DNA of 5,860 nt from a bacterium. Its GTDB lineage: Bacteria > Latescibacterota > UBA2968 > UBA8231. The translations under genes were made by a program, and so were the position numbers. The stretch spans positions 1-5,860 of the forward strand of contig JAQCJA010000321.1 in assembly GCA_027593305.1 (NCBI GenBank), written 5' to 3'. This document shows positions 1-5,860 of the stretch, one piece after another. Within the stretch, counting starts at the first letter, position 1. Every line of letters begins with the position of its first letter. The notes beneath the pieces are model-generated. The model was given only the letters and a program-made list of their open reading frames with translations. It had not been told where the DNA came from and ran no database searches.

Positions 1-1004
1 CGGCTGGCGACGAAGATGGGGGTAAACAGCGGGATGGGGATGCCCAACGTGTAGTATGTGTAGGCGCAGGGCGTATCGAGATTGGGATAGATGCCTTTTT
101 CGGCGACGAGGGCTGCTTCGACTGCGTCGGCGATGTCAGCCCATCGGGTATCTCCGGCCTCCTCCGCCAACCGGCGCCCGACGGCCCGCATGGCGGGCAC
201 ACGCGAGTCACCATTCTTGTACTCGCGATGACCGAAGCCCATGATCTTCTGCTTCCGCGCCAGCATATCCAGCACGTAACCCTTCGCCTTGTCCGGCGAA
301 CCGATATCGATGAACATGTGCATCGCCGCTTCATTGGCGCCGCCGTGCAGAGGCCCGGCAAGGGCGCTGATACCGGCCGTAACGGCAGCGTGGAGGTCGG
401 CCAGGGTCGAGGCGACGACGCGTGCAGCAAAGGTGGACGCGTTGAAGCCATGCTCCATGTAGAGAATGAGAGACGTGTTCATCGCCGCTGCGGCGGACGC
501 TGTCGGCTTCTTGCCGAGCATCATGTAGAGCAGATTTTCGGCGTGTGACAGATCCGGGTCTGGCCGCAGCGGCTCGAGGCCCTGCGCATGGCGATGGCCG
601 GCAGCGAGGATCGTCGGCGCTTTGGCCAGCAAACGCAGCGCCTTGCGCAGACTCGCCTCGCCGGTGATGTCCTGTGCTTCGGGATCCAGCATGCCCAGCG
701 CTGACACGGCGGTGCGCATGAGAGCCATGGGATGCACCGTTGGGGGCGACTGGCGCAGGATCGTGTGCACCTGCGGCGGCAACCCCCGCTCGGCTGTGAG
801 TGTCGCCGTCAGTTCATCCAGCTGTACCTGCGTCGGCAGATCTCCGTGCAGCACCAGCCAGACTGCTTCTTCAAAGGATATCCGGCCTGTGAGTTCTTCG
901 AGGTCGTAACCACGTACGACCAGCATGTTGCGCTCGAAGTCGATCTGCGAGATGGCGGATTCGCCGGCAATGATCCCCGTCAGCCCGGGACTGTATTCAG
1001 CCAT
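1..1004 (-). CDS. prpC: 2-methylcitrate synthase / citrate synthase family, C-terminus cut by window edge
   Basis: Citrate synthase family enzymes condense an acyl-CoA with oxaloacetate. Directly after prpB the likely substrate is propionyl-CoA, giving 2-methylcitrate. I translated the frame by hand: it is open from the ATG at 1004 to the left edge, 334 residues without a stop, starting MAEYSPGLTGIIAGES. Relatives are about 370 residues long, so roughly 40 residues are missing. The catalytic triad is complete: His220 in LHGGANE, His259 in GFGHR and Asp310 in YPNLD. NASTFAAR and the ending IPIPLFTPIF are typical of short bacterial forms such as Bacillus MmgD. GFGHREYK carries Glu261 where Val is usual. 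A GAAGG eight bases upstream supports the start, and the ATGGCTGA overlap with prpB implies coupling. The sequence alone cannot exclude a citrate synthase of the TCA cycle or a bifunctional enzyme. The methylcitrate call rests mainly on the neighbour. Confidence 0.85.
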   Translation of the reverse strand, partial: MAEYSPGLTGIIAGESAISQIDFERNMLVVRGYDLEELTGRISFEEAVWLVLHGDLPTQVQLDELTATLTAERGLPPQVHTILRQSPPTVHPMALMRTAVSALGMLDPEAQDITGEASLRKALRLLAKAPTILAAGHRHAQGLEPLRPDPDLSHAENLLYMMLGKKPTASAAAAMNTSLILYMEHGFNASTFAARVVASTLADLHAAVTAGISALAGPLHGGANEAAMHMFIDIGSPDKAKGYVLDMLARKQKIMGFGHREYKNGDSRVPAMRAVGRRLAEEAGDTRWADIADAVEAALVAEKGIYPNLDTPCAYTYYTLGIPIPLFTPIFVAS

Positions 1005-1914
1005 CGGTGTTGCCTTCGTCGTGGCCGCTGCCGGCCAGTTTGCTGTCCATCGTGTTGTAGCCTTCGTAGTCGATCAGTTCGTAGAGTTCGGCCCGTGTCT
1101 GCATGCGGTCGAGCCAGGCTGCTGGCGTGCCTTGATCACGAATCTCCGTCAGCACGCCTTCGACGGCTTTCATCATCACGCGAAAGGTCGTCATCGGGAA
1201 GATCACCATGGCATAACCGAGACGCGCAAACTGTTCCACAGTGAACTGTGGCGTCTTGCCGAACTCCGTCATGTTGGCAAGCAGTGGCACCTGTACTTTC
1301 TCGGCGTAACGGCTGAATTCTTCCTCCGTCTGCAGAGCCTCGATGAAGATCGCATCGGCGCCGGCATCGATGTATCGCAGGCCCCGCTCGACGCTGGCAT
1401 CAAACCCTTCAACCCCGCGGGCATCCGTGCGCGCAACCAGCAGGAAATCCGGATTGCTGCGGGCCTCGGCGGCGGCGGCCAGCTTGCGCTCCATATCCGC
1501 ACAGGACACCAGCCGCTTGCCCTCAAGATGGCCACAGCGCTTCGGCATGACCTGATCCTCGAGATGCATACCGGCGACACCGGCCGCCTCAAAGAGCTGC
1601 ACGGTGCGCATGACCTGCAGTGCTTCACCAAAGCCGGTATCTGCATCACAGAGGGCCGGCAGTCTTGTTGCATTGGCGATATAGCCGGCGGCGCGCGCCA
1701 CTTCCTCGACACCCAGCAGAGCGATATCGGGGTACCCTGCGGTGCCGTTGATGATGCCGGCACCCGAGATGTAGATCGCCTCGAAACCCAGACTCTCGGC
1801 CATCATGGCGACGGGTGCATTGAAACACCCCGGCATCGACACGGTGCCGCTGGTGATGGCGCGCCGAAAGGTGGCGATCTTGTCGGCGGCAGTCGGCCGG
1901 GAGGCGAGCAACAT
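997..1914 (-). CDS. prpB: 2-methylisocitrate lyase (isocitrate lyase/PEP mutase superfamily)
   Basis: PrpB cleaves 2-methylisocitrate to pyruvate and succinate, the last step of the methylcitrate cycle for propionyl-CoA disposal. The 305 residues fit the family (E. coli PrpB is slightly under 300). Visible motifs: SGAG (50-53), the metal-site segment DADTGFG (90-96), HLED (117-120), the catalytic-loop signature KRCGH (125-129) with Cys127, RTDA (162-165), EAL with Glu192, and NMTEFG (214-219). From memory of the structural literature, Phe186, Leu234 and Pro236 of E. coli PrpB mark methylisocitrate lyases and are Trp, Thr and Ser in isocitrate lyases. The matching residues here are Phe190, Ile238 and Pro240, which favours the methylisocitrate substrate. 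The segment ANMTEFGKTP resembles Bacillus YqiQ more than E. coli PrpB. The ATG at 1914 has only a weak AGG upstream, formed partly by the purA stop codon. The 3' end overlaps prpC by 8 bases. Confidence 0.93.
   Translation of the reverse strand: MLLASRPTAADKIATFRRAITSGTVSMPGCFNAPVAMMAESLGFEAIYISGAGIINGTAGYPDIALLGVEEVARAAGYIANATRLPALCDADTGFGEALQVMRTVQLFEAAGVAGMHLEDQVMPKRCGHLEGKRLVSCADMERKLAAAAEARSNPDFLLVARTDARGVEGFDASVERGLRYIDAGADAIFIEALQTEEEFSRYAEKVQVPLLANMTEFGKTPQFTVEQFARLGYAMVIFPMTTFRVMMKAVEGVLTEIRDQGTPAAWLDRMQTRAELYELIDYEGYNTMDSKLAGSGHDEGNTDG
1013..1017 (-). promoter_or_regulatory. prpC ribosome binding site inside the prpB coding end
   Basis: GAAGG on the minus strand sits 8 bases before the prpC ATG and within the last codons of prpB. 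It supports the ATG at 1004 as the start and fits the 8-base overlap of the two genes. Confidence 0.65.
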
Positions 1915-1923
1915 TGCCGCTGC

Positions 1924-3201
1924 CTAGACCGTGATCGTCTCGTCGCGGTCGGGGCCGACGGAGATGTAGGCCACGGGCGTGCGACTGAGTTCGGCGATGC
2001 GCCGGACGTAGGCCATTGCCTTTGGTGGCAGTTCGGCGACACTTCGCGCCTCGGTGGTCGGTGCGCACCAGCCGTCGATCTCCTCGTAGATCGGTTCACA
2101 CTTGGCCAGGACGCGCGGATCCGCGGGAAACTCCTCCAGCACCTGATCGCCGTACTTGTAGGCGGTGCACAGTTTCAGGTGCTCCACGGTATCGAGAATG
2201 TCGAGGCGTGTCACGGCCAGCCCCGTCAATCCGTTCACGCGTGATGACATGCGCGCAATCGTCGCGTCGAACCAGCCGCAACGGCGCGCCCTGCCGGTGG
2301 TGGCGCCGTACTCATGGCCCAGCTCGCGGATCCGTTCCCCTTCGTCGTCGTGGAGCTCTGTCGGGAAGGGTCCGTTGCCGACGCGGGTCATGTATGCCTT
2401 GGTGACGCCGATGATCTCGTTGATCCGTGTCGGACCGACGCCGGATCCCGTACAGGCGCCGCCGGCAGTGGTGTTCGACGACGTCACGAAAGGATACGTG
2501 CCGTGGTCGATGTCGAGCAGCGTCCCCTGGGCGCCCTCGAAGAGCAGGGTCTTGCCCTCATCCAGAGCCTTGTTCAGATAGACGGAGGTGTCCGTGACGA
2601 AGGGCCGCAGACGCTCGGCGTGAGCCAGGGCCCCACGAATGATCTCTTCAGCATCCAGGGGTTCGGCACCATAGATGGCGGTCAGGATCTGGTTCTTCGA
2701 CGCCACCGCAGCGCGCAGTGCGATCGGCAGATCGGGGTCGAGCAGGTCCATCACGCGGAAGGCATGACTGCGATCCACCTTGTCGCGATAGGCGGGACCA
2801 ATGCCACGCGCGGTGGTACCGATCGCGCCCGAGCCGAGATGGGCTTCGGATGCGCGATCGAGGGCCCGGTGGTACGGCATGACGACGTGCGCACAACTAC
2901 TGACCCAGAGTTCTCCTGGTTGTACGGTCCTGCCGCGGCTGGCGAGCTCATCCAGTTCTGCGAAGAGAGATTCAGGGTCGAGCACGACACCATTGGCAAT
3001 CACGCAGGTGGTGTTGTCGTTGAGTACGCCCACGGGCAGAGCGTGGAAGATGTGCGTCTCACCCGCCACGATAACCGTGTGACCGGCATTGGCACCCCCC
3101 TGGAAACGCACGACGACCTCTGCCTGGGCTGCGAGAAAATCGACGATCTTGGCTTTGCCCTCATCACCCCATTGGGCGCCGAGGACGACTTTGGCTGGCA
3201 T
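1924..3201 (-). CDS. purA: Adenylosuccinate synthetase
   Basis: PurA joins IMP and aspartate with GTP to form adenylosuccinate, the first step from IMP to AMP, in the cytoplasm. The 425-residue length is normal. Family motifs in order: WGDEGKAK (11-18) with catalytic Asp13; GGANAGHT (35-42) with catalytic His41; GTTARGIGPAY (128-138); FEGAQGTLLDIDHGTYP (221-237); VTSSNTT (239-245); VGNGPFPTE (274-282); the aspartate-binding loop GATTGRARRCGW (299-310); TRLDILD (331-337) for guanine recognition; and GPDRDET near the C-terminus. Asp13 and His41 have the same numbers as in E. coli, which supports the ATG at 3201. Two positions depart from the sequence I know: Ala17 where GDEGKGK is usual, and Arg332 where TKLD is usual. 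Both are conservative, so the enzyme is probably active. The gap to serA is 15 bases and to prpB is 9 bases. Confidence 0.97.
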   Translation of the reverse strand: MPAKVVLGAQWGDEGKAKIVDFLAAQAEVVVRFQGGANAGHTVIVAGETHIFHALPVGVLNDNTTCVIANGVVLDPESLFAELDELASRGRTVQPGELWVSSCAHVVMPYHRALDRASEAHLGSGAIGTTARGIGPAYRDKVDRSHAFRVMDLLDPDLPIALRAAVASKNQILTAIYGAEPLDAEEIIRGALAHAERLRPFVTDTSVYLNKALDEGKTLLFEGAQGTLLDIDHGTYPFVTSSNTTAGGACTGSGVGPTRINEIIGVTKAYMTRVGNGPFPTELHDDEGERIRELGHEYGATTGRARRCGWFDATIARMSSRVNGLTGLAVTRLDILDTVEHLKLCTAYKYGDQVLEEFPADPRVLAKCEPIYEEIDGWCAPTTEARSVAELPPKAMAYVRRIAELSRTPVAYISVGPDRDETITV

Positions 3202-3213
3202 AGATCTCTTATG

Positions 3214-3218
3214 CTCCT
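3214..3218 (-). promoter_or_regulatory. purA ribosome binding site overlapping the serA stop codon
   Basis: On the minus strand the serA end reads TAGGAG, so AGGAG uses the AG of the stop codon. It lies 12 bases before the purA ATG, a little longer than ideal; AAGAG closer to the start could also contribute. Ribosomes ending serA would stop on this site, which suggests translational coupling (inference). Confidence 0.6.
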
Positions 3219-4800
3219 AGAGGGCGACCTGACGGGCCCAGCAGATATGTGAATCCTGGAGTACGTCATCAAGCACCGCTTGTGGCATGTGGCTGTCGAC
3301 GTTGAGCACAGTGAGGGCCTTGCCCCCGATCTGGTGCCGACCACAACTCATACGTGCGATGTTGACCTTGTGGCTACCCATGATGCTGCCAACACGGCCG
3401 ATGATTCCCGGGATGTCGTCGTTGATATAGAACAGCATGTGACCATCCGGTGACGCATCGATGTCATATTCGTCGAAGCGGACAACACGCGGATCACTGC
3501 GGCCAAAGAGAGTTCCGGAGAGCACCCGACGCTGGCCGCCGGCTTCGAGAATTACGGTCAGCAGACTGGTGTAGTCGTCGGGTGCACTGCTCTTGAGTTC
3601 GTCGACCCGAATGCCGCGCTCCTGGGCAACCACCGGGGCGTTTACCAGATTCACCGATCCGTCGGCAGCGAAGGTTTCCATGATGCCCTTGAGTACGGCC
3701 GACGTCAGCAGCGACGTCGCGTGTGTTGTCACCTCGCCGCGATATTCGATGGTGATACGCTCCAGCGATCCCTCTGCCAGTTGCCCTTGGATCTGTCCCA
3801 TACGCTCGCACAGATCGAGATAGGGGCGCAGCTTTTCGTACGCCTCGGGCTCAATGGAGGGAACATTGACGGCATTGCGGATCACGCCCGACATGAGCAC
3901 GTCGCGCACCTGCTCAACCCCCTGCAGGGCGACATTGGACTGCGCCTCCTGCGTCGAGGCTGCCAGGTGCGGCGTACAGATGACGTTGTCGTGGGCGATG
4001 AGCTTCGATCCCGCCGCGGGGGGCTCGTCCTCGAATACGTCGAGCGCCGCGCCTGCGACTTTTCCGGATTCGAGCCCGGCCAGCAGGGCCGCCTCGTCGA
4101 CGATGCCGCCGCGAGCGCAGTTGATGATGCGAACTCCATCCTTGCACTGGGCCAACTGCTCCGTTGACAGGTAGTGCTTCGTCTGCGGCGTCAGTGGCAA
4201 ATGGAACGTGAGGAAGTCAGCCTCTGCCCAGACCTGCTCCAGGTGTGCCGGCTGGGTACCATAGGACTGGATCGCCTCATCCGTCATGAACGGATCGTAG
4301 CCCAGCACGTGCATGTGCAGACCATTGGCGCGCTGCGCCACTTCGCGCCCGACCTTGCCCATCCCGAGGACGGCGATGGTCTTGCCCGCCAGTTCGACGC
4401 CGGTGAAAGCACTGCGCTCCCACTTGCCGGCTTTCATCGATGCAGTGGCGCGCGGCACGTTCCGCGCCAGGGCCATCAACATGGCGACGGAATGCTCGGC
4501 GGTGCTCACGGAATTGCCACCGGGGGTATTCATGACAACGATGCCGCGACGCGTGGCGGCATCGACGTCGATGTTGTCGACGCCGGCACCAGCACGACCG
4601 ATGGCCCGCAGACTGTCGGCACGACCGACGACGGCCTCGGTCACCTTGGTGGCGCTGCGAACAATGAGGCCCGCATAGCCACCGATGATCTCGAGCAATT
4701 CATCAGGTGACAGCCCGGTATTCACGTCGACTTCGAGGCCACCTTGCTGCAGGATACCGACGCACCCGGCGTCCACCTTGTCACTGATCAGAACCTTCAT
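3217..4800 (-). CDS. serA: D-3-phosphoglycerate dehydrogenase, long form with ACT domain
   Basis: SerA oxidises 3-phosphoglycerate to 3-phosphohydroxypyruvate with NAD+, the first committed step of serine synthesis. The 527 residues match the long (type 1) form. The NAD-binding GMGKVG loop is at 146-151, with Asp169 (YDPF) expected to hold the adenosine ribose. The catalytic set seen in 2-hydroxyacid dehydrogenases is complete: Arg230 in NCARGG, Glu259 in VFEDEP and His278 in TPHLAAST. Residues about 310-445 form the allosteric substrate-binding (ASB) type domain with the typical segment VNLVNAP. Residues about 452-527 form an ACT domain (DIPGIIGRVGSIMGSHKVNI), the usual site of serine feedback inhibition; that this copy is serine-sensitive is inferred. 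The ATG directly abuts the engB TAG. A GAGGG (4814-4818) lies 13 bases upstream, a rather long spacing. The serA stop lies inside the ribosome binding site of purA. Confidence 0.97.
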   Translation of the reverse strand: MKVLISDKVDAGCVGILQQGGLEVDVNTGLSPDELLEIIGGYAGLIVRSATKVTEAVVGRADSLRAIGRAGAGVDNIDVDAATRRGIVVMNTPGGNSVSTAEHSVAMLMALARNVPRATASMKAGKWERSAFTGVELAGKTIAVLGMGKVGREVAQRANGLHMHVLGYDPFMTDEAIQSYGTQPAHLEQVWAEADFLTFHLPLTPQTKHYLSTEQLAQCKDGVRIINCARGGIVDEAALLAGLESGKVAGAALDVFEDEPPAAGSKLIAHDNVICTPHLAASTQEAQSNVALQGVEQVRDVLMSGVIRNAVNVPSIEPEAYEKLRPYLDLCERMGQIQGQLAEGSLERITIEYRGEVTTHATSLLTSAVLKGIMETFAADGSVNLVNAPVVAQERGIRVDELKSSAPDDYTSLLTVILEAGGQRRVLSGTLFGRSDPRVVRFDEYDIDASPDGHMLFYINDDIPGIIGRVGSIMGSHKVNIARMSCGRHQIGGKALTVLNVDSHMPQAVLDDVLQDSHICWARQVAL

Positions 4801-5418
4801 CTACGCTGCGTTTCCCTCTTCTCTCGGTGTTCCGTTGCCTGTCGTGACATCCTGAATCCAGCGCAACAGATCGTCCCGTCCCATGCCGGTTTCGGCCGAA
4901 AACGGCAGGTAGGAGAGATCGGCCAGGTCGCCATTCGCCTCGAGTGTCTCGATCTGTCGATCCAACTTGGCCCGCGACAGCTTGTCTGCCTTGGTCAGAA
5001 CCAGCAGCGACGGTCGGCCACCTTCGCGCAGTCGGCCAACCATCTCCAGGTCGAGGGCCGTCGCCCCATGGCGCGCATCGAGCAACTGGACGACGGCGCA
5101 CAGCTGCTGTCGATTGCCCAGATACGTCTCGGTGAGGCGGCCGAGCACCCGCCGCAGGTCGACGCCTCCGTGGACAAAACCGTACCCCGGGAGGTCGACG
5201 AAATACATCTGGTCATTGACGCGATAGTAGTTGAGTTGCTGGGTCCGGCCCGGTGTTGAACTGGTATGCGCCAGCTTTCGCCGCAGCAGGAGCCGATTGA
5301 TCAGCGACGATTTGCCGACATTGGAACGCCCGGCAAAGGCCACTTCCGGCAGGCCGTCCTCGGGTGAGTGTTTCTCACCAACGGCACCGACGACAAATTC
5401 GGCTGATAGGATCCGCAT
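4801..5418 (-). CDS. engB: Ribosome biogenesis GTP-binding protein EngB (YihA/YsxC)
   Basis: This is a small TRAFAC-class GTPase needed in many bacteria for late assembly of the 50S ribosomal subunit; it acts in the cytoplasm on pre-ribosomes. The 205-residue length is normal for the family. All G motifs are present: G1 GRSNVGKS (30-37), G2 region TPGRTQ (55-60), G3 DLPGYG (75-80), G4 TKAD (142-145) and G5 FSAETG (173-178). The family segment LLDARHG is at 112-118. The ATG at 5418 puts G1 about 30 residues in, as is usual, and has a GGGGCGG stretch (5423-5429) just upstream as a weak ribosome binding site. The 29-base gap to clpX shows no convincing promoter or hairpin. The TAG stop is followed with no spacer by the ATG of serA, so the two genes are probably translationally coupled. 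No key residue is missing. Confidence 0.97.
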   Translation of the reverse strand: MRILSAEFVVGAVGEKHSPEDGLPEVAFAGRSNVGKSSLINRLLLRRKLAHTSSTPGRTQQLNYYRVNDQMYFVDLPGYGFVHGGVDLRRVLGRLTETYLGNRQQLCAVVQLLDARHGATALDLEMVGRLREGGRPSLLVLTKADKLSRAKLDRQIETLEANGDLADLSYLPFSAETGMGRDDLLRWIQDVTTGNGTPREEGNAA

Positions 5419-5422
5419 GCGA

Positions 5423-5429
5423 CCGCCCC
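5423..5429 (-). promoter_or_regulatory. Weak ribosome binding site of engB
   Basis: GGGGCGG on the minus strand ends four bases before the engB ATG. It is the only purine-rich stretch close to the start in the 29-base spacer after clpX. The match to the consensus is imperfect, so this is a tentative call. Confidence 0.4.
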
Positions 5430-5447
5430 GTGGCTCAGCGCAAACGA

Positions 5448-5860
5448 CTACGCGCTCTTGCGCAGGAACTCGTCGCCGTCGTCGACATTGGACACGCCCT
5501 TCTCAATCATCTCGGCGGTGACGATGATCTCCTTGATATCCTCATGAGAAGGAGCATCGTAGAACACGTCCATCATGGCCTGCTCCAGGACGGAGCGAAG
5601 GCCGCGGGCGCCCGTGCCCTTTTTCACGGTCAGGTCAACAATCTTGTTCAACGCGTCTGTGGTGAAAGTCAGCGTGACGCCGTCCATTTCGAACAATCGG
5701 CTCACCTGACGGATAATCGCGTTCTTCGGCTCGGTGAGGATGCGGAACAGATCATCCTCGGACAGGGCATCAAGGGTTGTGAGCATCGGCACGCGGCCGA
5801 TGAATTCCGGGATCAGACCATACTGCAGCAGATCCTCAGGCTCTACCTCGGGAAGTTCTC
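5448..5860 (-). CDS. clpX: ATP-dependent Clp protease ATP-binding subunit ClpX, C-terminal part (5' end beyond window)
   Basis: ClpX is the AAA+ unfoldase that recognises tagged or damaged proteins in the cytoplasm, unfolds them with ATP and feeds them to the ClpP peptidase. Only the last 136 residues lie here; the frame is open to the right edge and ends in TAG. Visible residues 14-22 read GLIPEFIGR, the box VII arginine-finger motif, with Arg22 matching E. coli Arg307. Residues 83-88 read GARGLR, the sensor-2 motif, with Arg85 matching Arg370. The 63-residue spacing between these two arginines equals that in E. coli. The stretch between them (EPKNAI, LFEMDGV) is also typical of ClpX. The N-terminal zinc domain, Walker motifs and pore loops are outside the window and cannot be judged. 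An in-frame GTG at 5792 is internal, not the start. Downstream comes engB after 29 bases, with no lon gene between them. Confidence 0.97.
   Translation of the reverse strand, partial: ELPEVEPEDLLQYGLIPEFIGRVPMLTTLDALSEDDLFRILTEPKNAIIRQVSRLFEMDGVTLTFTTDALNKIVDLTVKKGTGARGLRSVLEQAMMDVFYDAPSHEDIKEIIVTAEMIEKGVSNVDDGDEFLRKSA

Noticed and set aside
228..548. Plus-strand frames of about 100 codons across the first kilobase
   Set aside because: The minus strand here encodes an intact citrate synthase family protein with a full catalytic triad, so these are shadows of it.
1236..1251. Near-perfect palindrome CCACAGT-GA-ACTGTGG, a possible operator or hairpin
   Set aside because: It lies within conserved prpB coding sequence (PQFTVEQ). 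A few inverted repeats with 7-base arms and short spacers are expected by chance in a window this long, and nothing else suggests a site.
997..1914. Alternative calls for the lyase: phosphoenolpyruvate mutase, phosphonopyruvate hydrolase or isocitrate lyase
   Set aside because: The KRCGH catalytic loop with cysteine excludes the phosphonate enzymes. The Phe/Ile/Pro specificity residues and the short length argue against isocitrate lyase.
925..2244. Long plus-strand open frame of 439 codons opposite prpB and the end of purA
   Set aside because: It lies wholly antisense to well-supported genes, has no recognisable domain and is low-complexity in the way expected of the complement of GC-rich coding sequence. 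It is a shadow frame.
2314..3252. Plus-strand open frame of 312 codons opposite purA
   Set aside because: It is antisense to purA, which has every family motif. The antisense product shows no family signature and no credible ribosome binding site context.
5419..5447. Possible promoter or terminator between clpX and engB
   Set aside because: The 29-base spacer has no T-run, no stable hairpin and no recognisable -35/-10 pair.
5448..5792. A free-standing 114-residue protein starting at the GTG at 5792
   Set aside because: The frame continues upstream without a stop to the window edge and encodes the contiguous ClpX motif GLIPEFIGR, so the GTG is an internal valine codon.

Overview
This window is a gapless run of six protein-coding genes, all on the minus strand. 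In transcription order, from the right edge to the left, they are clpX (3' end only), engB, serA, purA, prpB and prpC (3' end missing). I see no RNA gene, mobile element, CRISPR array, repeat family, promoter or strong terminator. The longest gap between genes is 29 bases (clpX to engB), and the last pair overlaps by 8 bases. The whole stretch therefore reads as part of one polycistronic unit whose promoter lies beyond the right edge and whose end lies beyond the left edge.

Region by region: 5448-5860 is the C-terminal end of the ClpX unfoldase. 4801-5418 is the ribosome-assembly GTPase EngB (YihA/YsxC). 3217-4800 is a long-form D-3-phosphoglycerate dehydrogenase with a C-terminal ACT domain (serine synthesis). 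1924-3201 is adenylosuccinate synthetase (AMP synthesis). 997-1914 is a 2-methylisocitrate lyase. 1-1004 is a citrate synthase family protein, best read as 2-methylcitrate synthase because it sits directly after prpB. The last two genes are two of the three core steps of the methylcitrate cycle, which turns propionyl-CoA plus oxaloacetate into pyruvate plus succinate. The dehydratase step (PrpD or AcnD type) is not in the window and may follow prpC beyond the left edge.

The organism is a bacterium with GC-rich DNA (by eye about 60%, not counted). The order clpX-engB recalls the Firmicutes order clpX-lon-engB with lon missing. The methylcitrate enzymes look closer to the Bacillus and actinobacterial versions, as I remember them, than to E. 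coli PrpB/PrpC. SerA resembles long forms I recall from Planctomycetes and similar lineages. The mixture fits an environmental lineage outside the well-studied phyla, but I cannot name the phylum from this window.

No undescribed biological system is visible. The points worth a second look are the unusual co-transcription of protein quality control, ribosome assembly, serine and purine synthesis with propionate catabolism, and two active-site substitutions in PurA.
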